From positions 1-64,000 of the forward strand of contig NZ_JACOGK010000007.1 of the NCBI RefSeq assembly GCF_014269395.1: a stretch of 64,000 bases of DNA. Direction: 5' to 3'. The DNA comes from Megasphaera hominis. GTDB taxonomy: Bacteria; Bacillota; Negativicutes; Veillonellales; Megasphaeraceae. The position numbers and the translations under genes are program-made. Under the pieces are notes generated by a model. The model ran no database searches, had not been told where the DNA came from, and was given only the letters and a program-made list of their open reading frames with translations. Shown here piece after piece: positions 1 to 8,381 of the stretch (position 1 is the stretch's first letter; the number at the start of each line of letters is the position of its first letter).

Positions 1-823
1 AAGATCGCAGTTTGTGGCCCCAACCGCAACAGTTATTCCAAGACAGACCCTTCGGCAACCTTCATGCGTATCAAGAAAGACTATATGGGCAATGACCAGC
101 TTCTTCCTGCATATAATGTTCAATTTGGTATTGCAGATGAATACATTGCTGTGGCTGACGTCAGTCAATACCGTTCCGACATGGATTGCTTCGTCCCATT
201 GCTGGAAAAGTTTCATGAAACGTATGGCTTTTATCCCAAGTACCCTGTAGCTGACGCGGGATATGGTTCGTACAACAACTACATCTACTGCGAGCAACAT
301 GGCATGGAAAAGTATATGAAGTTCCCCATGTTCAAAAAAGAGACAAACCGACAAAAACTACCATGAGAATCCCTTCCGTCCCGTCAATTTCAGGATTGAC
401 GAGAACGGCACACTTCGCTGTCCAGCGGGGAGGGCGTTTCATTTGCAATATCGACGAAATGTCAGAGGAAATCTATATGGACGACAAGAGGAAATCTACC
501 AATGCGAAGACTGCACGGATTGTCCCTATGCGGCACAATGTAAAAAGACGGATAAGAATAGAACAATCAGCCTCAACGAAGAACTGACTTCCATGCATCA
601 AGAAGTTGTGGATAACTTAGAAAGTATCCACGGTGCCCTTCTACGCATGAATCGTTCCATTCAATCGGAAGGCACCTTCGGTATCATGAAAAACGACCGA
701 TGGTACAAAAGAATTGTCCGAAAAGGCATAAAACAGGTTCGATTAGAGATTTTCCAGGTTTCCATCGGACATAACCTCTATAAATATCACAATAAAAAAC
801 TACGCTTGCAAAAAGCCGTATAA
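1..823 (+). pseudogene. IS1182-type transposase, 3' part, frameshifted
   Basis: This is the C-terminal half of a DDE transposase, cut by the window edge. The reading frame from position 1 runs to a stop at 364-366, while the homologous protein continues in another frame from about 341 to 823 (KNYHENPFRPVNF, then a Cys-rich stretch CEDCTDCPYAAQCKK, then RSIQSEGTFGIMKNDRWY). The two parts join perfectly if one A is removed from the ACAAACC run near 342-348, giving TTDKNYHEN, so a single-base insertion explains the break. The architecture (DDE core, Cys motif, C-terminal EGTFG...RRG-like motif) is that of IS1182-family transposases. A sequencing error cannot be excluded; otherwise it is a dead copy. 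Confidence 0.8.
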
Positions 824-908
824 ACTATAAAAATACTGCTTTATGGGGAAAGGGGCTTTGCGCCCATTTTTTAAAGGTCATTCTCTAAAAAAGGAAAAAG
901 AGCATGAA

Positions 909-957
909 AAAAAGGAAGTGGACAAAATGCTTTCGCATTTTGTCACACTCCCTTTTA
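909..957. terminator. Strong hairpin between converging genes
   Basis: An almost perfect stem (GACAAAATGC/GCATTTTGTC extended by AAAGGAAGTG/CACTCCCTTT with one bulge and one mismatch) around a TTTC loop lies between the transposase remnant and the GntR gene and is followed by TTTT. It can terminate transcription from both sides. It could also be part of the right end of the insertion sequence. Confidence 0.6.
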
Positions 958-959
958 TA

Positions 960-1643
960 TTATAGGAAATAATCCGGATAGGTTTTCTTCAGCTGTTGTA
1001 CATCCGTATCAAACTTGGTCAGGTGTTCATGCAACAAGGCTACGCCTTTTGCTTCATCATGCGCTTCGATGGCAGCAACGATGCCTTCGTGGATGTGGAG
1101 AGGAATTTCAATGGGTTCAGCAAATGCATTGAGGGTCCGCGCCCGGAAGTAATCACGGCTGGCCTGCATCAGTGTTTGCCAGACGTACTGTTTGTCACAG
1201 CCCGTAAAAAGGGTGCTATGAAAGCTGTTATCGGCTGCATAGAACCCGCGCGGATCGCCTGCGTCGACAGCCTTGTGCTGTTCCTGGATTAACTGCTTTA
1301 ATTGCTGTAAATACGGCTCCGGAAAGGACTTACAGGCTTCCCGTACGACAGCCTCTTCCAGGACGACGCGCATGAAGCGCGATTCTTCCATGACGTGCAT
1401 ATCCAGCTTGGCAACGAACGTGCCCCGTTGCGGTAAAATATCGAGGAGCCGTTCCTGCGCCAAATGAATGAAGGCTTCCCGTACAGGTGTACGGCTCGTT
1501 TCCAAAATACTGGCTACTTCCTTTTCTGACATAGCCGTACCGGGAGCAAGCTGTACGGACATAATGTTGTTATAGAGCGTCCGGTATACATACGACCGGA
1601 CATTTTCCCGCGGCTCTGCCGCCTGTGTTTGTAACTCAATCAT
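960..1643 (-). CDS. GntR family regulator, FadR/FCD subfamily
   Basis: A 227-residue DNA-binding repressor. The N-terminal winged helix (about residues 10-75) carries the typical SEKEVASILETSRTPVREA recognition motif. The C-terminal half is an all-helical FCD ligand domain with conserved metal/ligand His residues (NSFHSTLF, HIHEGI, LLHEHL). FCD regulators usually bind organic acids and control sugar-acid or dicarboxylate catabolism. The start is the ATG at 1643, because the GTG at 1652 lies inside the ribosome binding site AGGTGAGG. The neighbouring cyclase/MFS cassettes and the uxu genes further downstream are plausible targets; this is an inference from position. Confidence 0.85.
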   Translation of the reverse strand: MIELQTQAAEPRENVRSYVYRTLYNNIMSVQLAPGTAMSEKEVASILETSRTPVREAFIHLAQERLLDILPQRGTFVAKLDMHVMEESRFMRVVLEEAVVREACKSFPEPYLQQLKQLIQEQHKAVDAGDPRGFYAADNSFHSTLFTGCDKQYVWQTLMQASRDYFRARTLNAFAEPIEIPLHIHEGIVAAIEAHDEAKGVALLHEHLTKFDTDVQQLKKTYPDYFL

Positions 1644-1896
1644 TAGCCTCACCTAACTATTATAAATTTATACCGTCTCCTAAATTCCTACCCGTACTGC
1701 ACAAAAAAGCTGATTTTACCCGGTCCCTAAGCACACGGACCAAGGAAGAAGCGTCGCTTTTATATCCCTGGGGAAGTTCCCTTTTGACGGATAACAACCT
1801 GATACCATATATACTATTTAATTATAGCATACCACCCATACATAAGCTAGCAATTATTCCTATTTGGGGCCAAAATACAATAAGATAATTTTATAA

Positions 1897-1931
1897 TAAA
1901 AATACTCCTCCTGATTTCTCAAGAGGAGTAT
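1897..1931 (-). terminator. Terminator of cyclase gene, copy A
   Basis: Stem ATACTCCTC/GAGGAGTAT (1902-1910 and 1923-1931) followed on the minus strand by a T-run. The same hairpin follows the second copy at 5126-5160, where 19 extra bases separate it from the gene; it marks the left edge of the duplication. Confidence 0.85.
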
Positions 1932-1939
1932 CACCATTC

Positions 1940-2617
1940 TTATTCTACTTCGGCAATAATCGTAACCGGTGCACTATCTACATCTAAGGCACGAATAGGT
2001 GCTACGGTAATACTTTTTACGGTCTTTCCTTCCAGCGGGGAAAGCATCATGTCTTCAATGACTGTAACAAAGTGATCCGTATAATACCCCAGCAGCCAGT
2101 GATGGGCTTCCGTTGCATAGTCGTTACATACCGAGCCGAGGGACAGGGAATCGAGGCCGATCGTCTTTAAATCAGGGAAATTTTCTACCAAGTATTTACA
2201 AAGCCCCGGATGGGCACTGGGATTTTCATATTTATATCCCTGCGGATCCAGTTCCTTCTGTTTTTCAAAGCCCGTACGGAAAAGCAACAGCTTCGCCTTG
2301 GCAATCTGGTCTTTATAGGGCATGACATCTTCTGCCGTAATGACTTCTTTCTTTCCCTTGGGAATATCGAGAATCAAAATGTCGTCGCCTTTAAAGCAGA
2401 AATATTCCATCGGCAATTCAGTAATCTTAGGTCCCTTAGCATTGAAATGACGCGGTGCATCATAGTGCGTGCCATAGTGGTTTGGAATCACCATGATGGA
2501 CGTGTTGCAGGCGCTGCCATCAATGCCAATAATATCATGCCGGCCAGCAGAATATACGGGGGCATCCGGCCAGGCGATTTGACCTTCAGCTAATGGATAG
2601 GAAAGATATACATACAT
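1940..2617 (-). CDS. Cyclase family protein (KynB-like fold), copy A1
   Basis: A 225-residue metal-dependent hydrolase of the cyclase/kynurenine formamidase family (PF04199). The signature HYGTHYDAPRHF sits near residues 47-58, and a second conserved region near residue 159 (LDSLSLG) precedes AHHWLLG. Family members hydrolyse N-formyl amides, lactones or related cyclic substrates; the actual substrate here is unknown. Catalytic motif residues are intact. It is the last gene of the copy A operon, 42 bases after the second cyclase gene. Copy B at 5188-5865 encodes the same protein. Confidence 0.85.
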   Translation of the reverse strand: MYVYLSYPLAEGQIAWPDAPVYSAGRHDIIGIDGSACNTSIMVIPNHYGTHYDAPRHFNAKGPKITELPMEYFCFKGDDILILDIPKGKKEVITAEDVMPYKDQIAKAKLLLFRTGFEKQKELDPQGYKYENPSAHPGLCKYLVENFPDLKTIGLDSLSLGSVCNDYATEAHHWLLGYYTDHFVTVIEDMMLSPLEGKTVKSITVAPIRALDVDSAPVTIIAEVE

Positions 2618-2659
2618 GTAACATCACCCTTTCAATTAAGATCTGATCCAACGTATTAT

Positions 2660-3361
2660 TTATTTCTTTTCAAAGAAGGCTACTGCATGGACCGGCGATC
2701 CGGAACCGTCTTTAATTTTTAGCGGAACGGCCACAAAGAATACTTCATCCGGCAGCAGGCCCAGATTATACAGGTTTTCAACAATCAGAATACCTTTTGG
2801 CAATAAGGTCTTGTGTGTCGGGTCAGTACCGGCGAAAACGTCCAATGCCAGGGCATCGCAGCCTACGATCTTTACGCCTTTTTCGGCAAGGTACTGAGCC
2901 CCATCCTGGGCCAGGCCCGGCCAATCTTTGAGGAAATCGTCATAATTCGGTTTCACACCATAGCGTGCATCCCAGCCGAAGTGGAGCAGGACAATATCAT
3001 CCTTTTGAATTTCTACATGGTCTTTTTCCCAGGCCATGATATCTTCCTTATGGAAGAGCCCCAGTGGCCCTACCTGTGTGGCTTCAATCTTTACAGCGTG
3101 GCCCATGAACTGTTTAACGGGCACATCACTTACAGGCGTAGCACCTGTAATAAAGTGACGCGGTGCATCCATATGGGTGCCGCAATGTTCGCCCATCGTA
3201 ATGGCATAATGCGTTGCCGGGTCACCTAATTCCGTCGATTCGACAATGTTGTGGAAAAAATGCTGATGCGTTGGCCAGACAGGCATACCTTCTTCCATGG
3301 TCAGTGTTAAGTCCACGGCTTCCATGTTGTTTAACGCCTGGGCAATATCTTTTGTATTCAC
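2660..3361 (-). CDS. Cyclase family protein, copy A2
   Basis: A 233-residue protein of the same metal-dependent cyclase family but only distantly similar to its neighbour. It has the motif HCGTHMDAPRHF (about residues 58-69) and the later GCDALALD motif. The start is a GTG at 3361 with GGAG eight bases upstream. Two different cyclases next to an MFS transporter suggest uptake of an organic acid, amide or lactone followed by two hydrolytic steps, or a heteromeric enzyme; neither can be decided from sequence. Copy B (5908-6609) is identical in protein sequence. Confidence 0.85.
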   Translation of the reverse strand: MNTKDIAQALNNMEAVDLTLTMEEGMPVWPTHQHFFHNIVESTELGDPATHYAITMGEHCGTHMDAPRHFITGATPVSDVPVKQFMGHAVKIEATQVGPLGLFHKEDIMAWEKDHVEIQKDDIVLLHFGWDARYGVKPNYDDFLKDWPGLAQDGAQYLAEKGVKIVGCDALALDVFAGTDPTHKTLLPKGILIVENLYNLGLLPDEVFFVAVPLKIKDGSGSPVHAVAFFEKK

Positions 3362-3418
3362 ACTACTCAGCTCCTTTACGAGATACAGAAAACATAGGAA
3401 TAGTTACCATGCACAGCC

Positions 3419-4699
3419 TTATGCAGCAGCCTGATCTTCGTCTTTATGAACCGTTTCCTTAATGATCGCTAACGGAATATACGAAAGAGCCAGCATGATG
3501 GCCAAGACGATATAGTGGGCTGTAAAGCCGTAGGTTTCAATAATCCAGCCGGCCGTCGGTGCTGCGAAGAAACCGGAAAGGCCCAGGGCAATACCAATCA
3601 TAAGACCCATAGAAGAGCCGGCCGATTTCGGCAAGGAATCGATCAACAGGGCATACATAACAGGGAACGGTGAATTACGGAACAAGCCCCAGAAAATCAG
3701 GATCATCCAGGCGGACATTTCCGTATTGATGAACATACAAGCCAATGTAGCTACTACCCAGCCAGCAGTAATAATGCGCAAGGCAAATTTACGGCCTGTC
3801 GAGTCGGATACGGTACCCCAGCCAATCTGGCCAATCCAGCCAGTCAGGCCAGAAGCACCGGAAACAACAGCAGCGGCTGCTAAGGAAATGCCTGCCACCG
3901 TAGTCAACTGCAGGGTCATGAAGGTAGTAATGGCTGCTTCGGACCAAAGGAAAATAAAGATAGTAATAATAGCCATGACGCAGTTTCTGTTATGGAGACA
4001 AACGCCAACATTTTTAATCATTTCGCCAAGAGAAGGTTTCTTGCCTTCTTGTTCCACTTCATCCAGCGGCTTGGTCATTTTATGATCTTCAATCCATTTG
4101 TAAACTTTTTTCTGGTTCTTTTCTGTCCCAAAAAGTAACTGAAGAATAATAATAGGAATAGCCAAAAGAGGTACAAATGTAAAAGCGTCATGCCACGTGC
4201 CTACAGCCAGGATATAGCTGATAATAACAGGCCCTAAGAATTGGCCGAAGGGGAAGCCCGTATGGTGAACACCAATAGCGAAGCCACGGTGTTCTTTTGG
4301 CCACCATTCGCCGATAATAGCTACGTTTACCGGTTCCGCGCCACCAGTACCCATACCTAACACAGCCAGGGCGCCACGCATGGCATTGACACTAGTACAC
4401 ATAGCTGTTAAGATACCGCCGGCAGCAGCTACTACCATGCAGCAAATCCAGGTCCAGCCCCGCTTATAGCCAGAGCCGACGGAGTCCGATAAAATACCAA
4501 AGAATGTTGCACCAATAAAGGCACCGATAAACATGGCCGAATTCAAGAAACCAACTTCTGTTGCGCTCCAATGAAATTCTTCCATAATAGCCGGTAAAAC
4601 AGTCGGTAAAATAATGCGCGAAACGGAAGTTGCTAAAATAGCTAATGTCGTTACTAATAACAGTATCCACGATATGGGATGAGCTTTAGGCATTTTCAT
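3419..4699 (-). CDS. MFS transporter, copy A
   Basis: A 426-residue, 12-helix major facilitator. It resembles the anion:cation symporter type of sugar-acid and organic-acid transporters, with the cytoplasmic loop GILSDSVGSGYKRGW after helix 2 and EWWPKEHRGFAIG after helix 4. It starts the copy A operon and is followed by the two cyclase genes. Compared with copy B it has about 35 substitutions, many in transmembrane helices (for example MAIITIFIFLW against MLIIFDFIFLW), so the two transporters may differ in substrate or kinetics. The substrate is not known. Confidence 0.85.
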   Translation of the reverse strand: MKMPKAHPISWILLLVTTLAILATSVSRIILPTVLPAIMEEFHWSATEVGFLNSAMFIGAFIGATFFGILSDSVGSGYKRGWTWICCMVVAAAGGILTAMCTSVNAMRGALAVLGMGTGGAEPVNVAIIGEWWPKEHRGFAIGVHHTGFPFGQFLGPVIISYILAVGTWHDAFTFVPLLAIPIIILQLLFGTEKNQKKVYKWIEDHKMTKPLDEVEQEGKKPSLGEMIKNVGVCLHNRNCVMAIITIFIFLWSEAAITTFMTLQLTTVAGISLAAAAVVSGASGLTGWIGQIGWGTVSDSTGRKFALRIITAGWVVATLACMFINTEMSAWMILIFWGLFRNSPFPVMYALLIDSLPKSAGSSMGLMIGIALGLSGFFAAPTAGWIIETYGFTAHYIVLAIMLALSYIPLAIIKETVHKDEDQAAA

Positions 4700-5125
4700 A
4701 AAGATACACTCCTTCTTTTTATTTAATTGCTAATACCTGCTTCGTCTCCTCGTTTACTAATCGTTTACGCTCCTTTCCTCCGTATTTTATTTAAACAGCT
4801 CAACATATTTTTATTAAATATATTAATCTGTTTTAATATAAATTAAAAATATATTTAAGGCATTACCTATTTTTTCTTAAATCATCTTCTTATTTTCTTA
4901 AATTCCGCTTTTTCCACTATACTAACATTCTAGCACTTAACAGAATGATGTCAACAGATTTATAAAATTCATATATATCAAATTTGTATTGATTCGTTAT
5001 TTTTATTGCTAAAATGTAAAGCTATAAATTTATTATCATTTACTAATCCATGTAAGCAGTTCTCATGATAAAAATAGTGAGGCCCGGCAAGCAAGCTCAT
5101 TTCCATATACAAGGTAAATCTTAAC
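4700..5125. other. AT-rich leader and promoter region, copy A
   Basis: No gene. From the promoter at 4927-4954 to the MFS start lies an unusually long leader of about 220 bases, very AT-rich, with no clear riboswitch fold. Upstream of the -35 box lies a stretch shared with copy B (TATATATCAAATNTGTATTGATT, 4973-4995), a possible operator. The rest, up to the copy B terminator at 5126, shows nothing recognisable. Confidence 0.5.
4927..4954 (-). promoter_or_regulatory. Sigma-A promoter of cassette A
   Basis: On the minus strand TTGACA (4949-4954), a 16-base spacer and TAGAAT (4927-4932). The same bases recur in copy B at 8172-8199, the strongest conserved block in otherwise diverged upstream DNA. 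Confidence 0.75.
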
Positions 5126-5160
5126 AAAAAATACTCCTCCCGATTTCTCAAGAGGAGTAT
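5126..5160 (-). terminator. Terminator of cyclase gene, copy B
   Basis: Stem ATACTCCTC/GAGGAGTAT with a T-run on the minus strand, the duplicate of the hairpin at 1897-1931. It lies 28 bases beyond the gene end. Confidence 0.85.
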
Positions 5161-5187
5161 CTTTATTATTATGTTACTTCACCATTC

Positions 5188-5865
5188 TTATTCTACTTCG
5201 GCAATAATCGTAACCGGTGCACTATCTACATCTAAGGCACGAATAGGTGCTACGGTAATACTTTTTACGGTCTTTCCTTCCAGCGGGGAAAGCATCATGT
5301 CTTCAATGACCGTAACAAAGTGATCCGTATAATACCCCAGCAGCCAGTGATGGGCTTCCGTTGCATAGTCGTTACATACCGAGCCGAGGGACAGGGAATC
5401 GAGGCCGATCGTCTTTAAATCAGGGAAATTTTCTACCAAGTATTTGCAAAGCCCCGGATGGGCACTGGGATTTTCATATTTATATCCCTGCGGATCCAGT
5501 TCCTTCTGTTTTTCAAAGCCCGTACGGAAAAGCAACAGCTTCGCCTTGGCAATCTGGTCTTTATAGGGCATGACATCTTCTGCCGTAATGACTTCTTTCT
5601 TTCCCTTGGGAATATCGAGAATCAAAATGTCGTCGCCTTTAAAGCAGAAATATTCCATCGGCAATTCAGTAATCTTAGGTCCCTTAGCATTGAAATGACG
5701 CGGTGCATCATAGTGCGTGCCATAGTGGTTTGGAATCACCATGATGGACGTGTTGCAGGCGCTGCCATCAATGCCAATAATATCATGCCGGCCAGCAGAA
5801 TATACGGGGGCATCCGGCCAGGCGATTTGACCTTCAGCTAATGGATAGGAAAGATATACATACAT
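5188..5865 (-). CDS. Cyclase family protein, copy B1
   Basis: Encodes the same 225-residue cyclase-family hydrolase as 1940-2617 (motif HYGTHYDAPRHF). I see only two silent base differences between the copies (one in the codons near 5310, one near 5447). The near identity, beside clearly diverged transporter copies, points to gene conversion. It is last in the copy B operon. Confidence 0.85.
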   Translation of the reverse strand: MYVYLSYPLAEGQIAWPDAPVYSAGRHDIIGIDGSACNTSIMVIPNHYGTHYDAPRHFNAKGPKITELPMEYFCFKGDDILILDIPKGKKEVITAEDVMPYKDQIAKAKLLLFRTGFEKQKELDPQGYKYENPSAHPGLCKYLVENFPDLKTIGLDSLSLGSVCNDYATEAHHWLLGYYTDHFVTVIEDMMLSPLEGKTVKSITVAPIRALDVDSAPVTIIAEVE

Positions 5866-5907
5866 GTAACATCACCCTTTCAATTAAGATCTGATCCAAC
5901 GTATTAT

Positions 5908-6609
5908 TTATTTCTTTTCAAAGAAGGCTACTGCATGGACCGGCGATCCGGAACCGTCTTTAATTTTTAGCGGAACGGCCACAAAGAATACTTCATCCGG
6001 CAGCAGGCCCAGATTATACAGGTTTTCAACAATCAGAATACCTTTTGGCAATAAGGTCTTGTGTGTCGGGTCAGTACCGGCGAAAACGTCCAATGCCAGG
6101 GCATCGCAGCCTACGATCTTTACGCCTTTTTCGGCAAGGTACTGAGCCCCATCCTGGGCCAGGCCCGGCCAATCTTTGAGGAAATCGTCATAATTCGGTT
6201 TCACACCATAGCGTGCATCCCAGCCGAAGTGAAGCAGGACAATATCATCCTTTTGAATTTCTACATGGTCTTTTTCCCAGGCCATGATATCTTCCTTATG
6301 GAAGAGCCCCAGTGGCCCTACCTGTGTGGCTTCAATCTTTACAGCGTGGCCCATGAACTGTTTAACGGGCACATCACTTACAGGCGTAGCACCTGTAATA
6401 AAGTGACGCGGTGCATCCATATGGGTGCCGCAATGTTCGCCCATCGTAATGGCATAATGCGTTGCCGGGTCACCTAATTCCGTCGATTCGACAATGTTGT
6501 GGAAAAAATGCTGATGCGTTGGCCAGACAGGCATACCTTCTTCCATGGTCAGTGTTAAGTCCACGGCTTCCATGTTGTTTAACGCCTGGGCAATATCTTT
6601 TGTATTCAC
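5908..6609 (-). CDS. Cyclase family protein, copy B2
   Basis: Protein identical to that at 2660-3361 (motif HCGTHMDAPRHF), with GTG start at 6609 and the same ribosome binding site. One silent change (GTGGAG to GTGAAG near 6230) separates the copies. It is the second gene of the copy B operon. Confidence 0.85.
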   Translation of the reverse strand: MNTKDIAQALNNMEAVDLTLTMEEGMPVWPTHQHFFHNIVESTELGDPATHYAITMGEHCGTHMDAPRHFITGATPVSDVPVKQFMGHAVKIEATQVGPLGLFHKEDIMAWEKDHVEIQKDDIVLLHFGWDARYGVKPNYDDFLKDWPGLAQDGAQYLAEKGVKIVGCDALALDVFAGTDPTHKTLLPKGILIVENLYNLGLLPDEVFFVAVPLKIKDGSGSPVHAVAFFEKK

Positions 6610-6666
6610 ACTACTCAGCTCCTTTACGAGATACAGAAAACATAGGAATAGTTACTATACACAGTC

Positions 6667-7947
6667 TTATGCAGCAGCCTTGTCTTTATCCTTATGGACA
6701 GTTTCCTTAGTAATTGCCAGAGGAATAAAGGAAAGAGCCAGCATGATTGCTAAGACAACATAATGGGCAGTAAAACCAAACGTTTCAATAATCCAGCCGG
6801 CCGTCGGAGCTGCAAAGAAACCGGAAAGGCCCAGGGCAATACCAATCATAAGACCCATGGAAGAACCGGCCGATTTCGGCAGAGAATCGATCAACAGGGC
6901 ATAGACAACGGGGAACGGTGAATTACGGAACAAGCCCCAGAAAATCAGGATCATCCAGGCAGTCATTTCTGTGTTAATGAACATGCAGGCCAAAGTAGCA
7001 ATAATCCAGCCAACGGCGATAATGCGCAAGGCAAATTTACGGCCTGTCGAGTCGGATACAGTACCCCAAACAATCTGACCAATCCAACCGGTAATACCAG
7101 AAGCACCGGAAACAACAGCAGCGGCTGCTAAGGAAAGGCCAACAACGGTGGTTAACTGCAAGGTCATGAAGGTTGTGATAGCCGCTTCTGACCAGAGGAA
7201 AATGAAATCAAAGATAATAAGCATGACGCAGTTTCTGTTGTGTAAGCAAATACCAACATTTTTAATCATTTCTTTAAGAGACGGCTTTTTGCCTTCGGCT
7301 TCTACTTCATCCAACGGCTTCGTCATCTTGTGGTCTTCAATCCATTTGTAAACTTTCTTCTGATTCTTTTCTGTACCAAAGATTAACTGAAGGATAATAA
7401 TAGGGATAGCCAAGAGAGGAATAAAGGTAAAGGCATCGTGCCAGGTACCTACAGCCAGGATATAGCTGATAAGGATTGGCCCTAAAAACTGGCCAAAGGG
7501 GAAGCCTGTATGATGAACACCAATAGCAAAACCACGATGTTCTTTTGGCCACCATTCGCCGATAATAGCTACGTTTACCGGTTCGGAACCACCAGTGCCC
7601 ATACCTAAAATAGCCAGAGCACCACGCATGGCATTGACAGTTGTGCACATGGCCGTCAAAATACCACCAATACCGGCAGTAATCATGCAGCAGATCCAGG
7701 TCCAGCCTCGCTTATAGCCGGAGCCGACAGAGTCCGATAAGATACCAAAGAATGTCGCACCAATAAAGGCACCAATAAACATTGCTGAATTTAAGAAACC
7801 AACTTCAGTTGCGCTCCACTGGAATTCTTCCATAATAGCTGGTAAAACGGTAGGTAAAATAATACGTGAAACGGAAGTTGCCAAAATAGCTAATGTCGTT
7901 ACTAATAACAGTATCCACGATATGGGATGAGCCTTAGGCATTTTCAT
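6667..7947 (-). CDS. MFS transporter, copy B
   Basis: A 426-residue, 12-helix MFS protein, about 92 percent identical to copy A by eye. It keeps the loops GILSDSVGSGYKRGW and EWWPKEHRGFAIG. Differences cluster around helices 3-4, helices 6-8 and the C-terminal tail. It heads the copy B operon behind the promoter at 8172-8199. Its retained divergence beside converted cyclase genes suggests that the two transporters are kept for different transport properties. Confidence 0.85.
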   Translation of the reverse strand: MKMPKAHPISWILLLVTTLAILATSVSRIILPTVLPAIMEEFQWSATEVGFLNSAMFIGAFIGATFFGILSDSVGSGYKRGWTWICCMITAGIGGILTAMCTTVNAMRGALAILGMGTGGSEPVNVAIIGEWWPKEHRGFAIGVHHTGFPFGQFLGPILISYILAVGTWHDAFTFIPLLAIPIIILQLIFGTEKNQKKVYKWIEDHKMTKPLDEVEAEGKKPSLKEMIKNVGICLHNRNCVMLIIFDFIFLWSEAAITTFMTLQLTTVVGLSLAAAAVVSGASGITGWIGQIVWGTVSDSTGRKFALRIIAVGWIIATLACMFINTEMTAWMILIFWGLFRNSPFPVVYALLIDSLPKSAGSSMGLMIGIALGLSGFFAAPTAGWIIETFGFTAHYVVLAIMLALSFIPLAITKETVHKDKDKAAA

Positions 7948-8305
7948 AAATATACACTCCTTTTTTTAATTAATTGATAGTGTTTACGTTTTCTCCTCCT
8001 TTAATACTAGTTTTCTTCTCCTTTCTTATGGGTTTATTTAATGTTATTAAGATATCATTATTTAATATCTTAATAATTACCAGATTATATCAAAATAAGT
8101 TTAATCTTATATATGATTTTTTCAAATTATATTTTTAATTTACTTTAAATCCGTGTTTTTAATATACTAACATTCTAGCACTTAACAGAATGATGTCAAT
8201 GAATTTACACAATTTATATATATCAAATATGTATTGATTTGTTATTCTGATTACAAAAAGGTAAAATTAAATCATAATATTTTATTTTTTCTTTTTAGTC
8301 ATATT
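7948..8305. other. AT-rich leader and promoter region, copy B
   Basis: No gene. It holds the duplicated promoter and a leader of about 220 bases to the MFS start. The leader sequence has diverged strongly from copy A, while promoter and upstream TATATATCAAAT block are conserved. No riboswitch is recognised. Confidence 0.5.
8172..8199 (-). promoter_or_regulatory. Sigma-A promoter of cassette B
   Basis: Minus strand TTGACA (8194-8199), 16-base spacer, TAGAAT (8172-8177), identical to the copy A promoter. Confidence 0.75.
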
Positions 8306-8344
8306 AAAAAAAAGAGTGAACCCCATACCCTGTGGGTTCACTCT
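8306..8344 (-). terminator. Terminator of the dehydrogenase/uxu operon
   Basis: Stem AGAGTGAACCC/GGGTTCACTCT (8313-8323 and 8334-8344) followed on the minus strand by seven T. It closes the operon ending at 8382. Confidence 0.9.
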
Positions 8345-8381
8345 CATCATATTGCACACAAAACAGCTGTTTTGACTGTGC

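Larger units (their letters stand above)
1897..8240. repeat. Tandem duplication of a cyclase-cyclase-MFS cassette
   Basis: Two direct copies offset by 3248 bases: copy A about 1897-4990, copy B about 5126-8240. Each holds promoter, MFS transporter, two cyclase-family genes and terminator in the same order. From the terminator to about 3406/6654 the copies are almost identical (I count three substitutions in the two cyclase genes, plus a 19-base indel next to the terminator). The transporter genes differ at roughly 35 of 426 residues. The promoter and operator-like region is again conserved. This pattern suggests recent gene conversion over the cyclase half of an older duplication. Confidence 0.9.

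Noticed and set aside
334..366. Programmed -1 frameshift in the transposase at the AAAAAA run
   Set aside because: The downstream frame needs a +1 step, not -1, and removing one A from ACAAACC restores the family sequence exactly, so an insertion mutation or sequencing error explains it.
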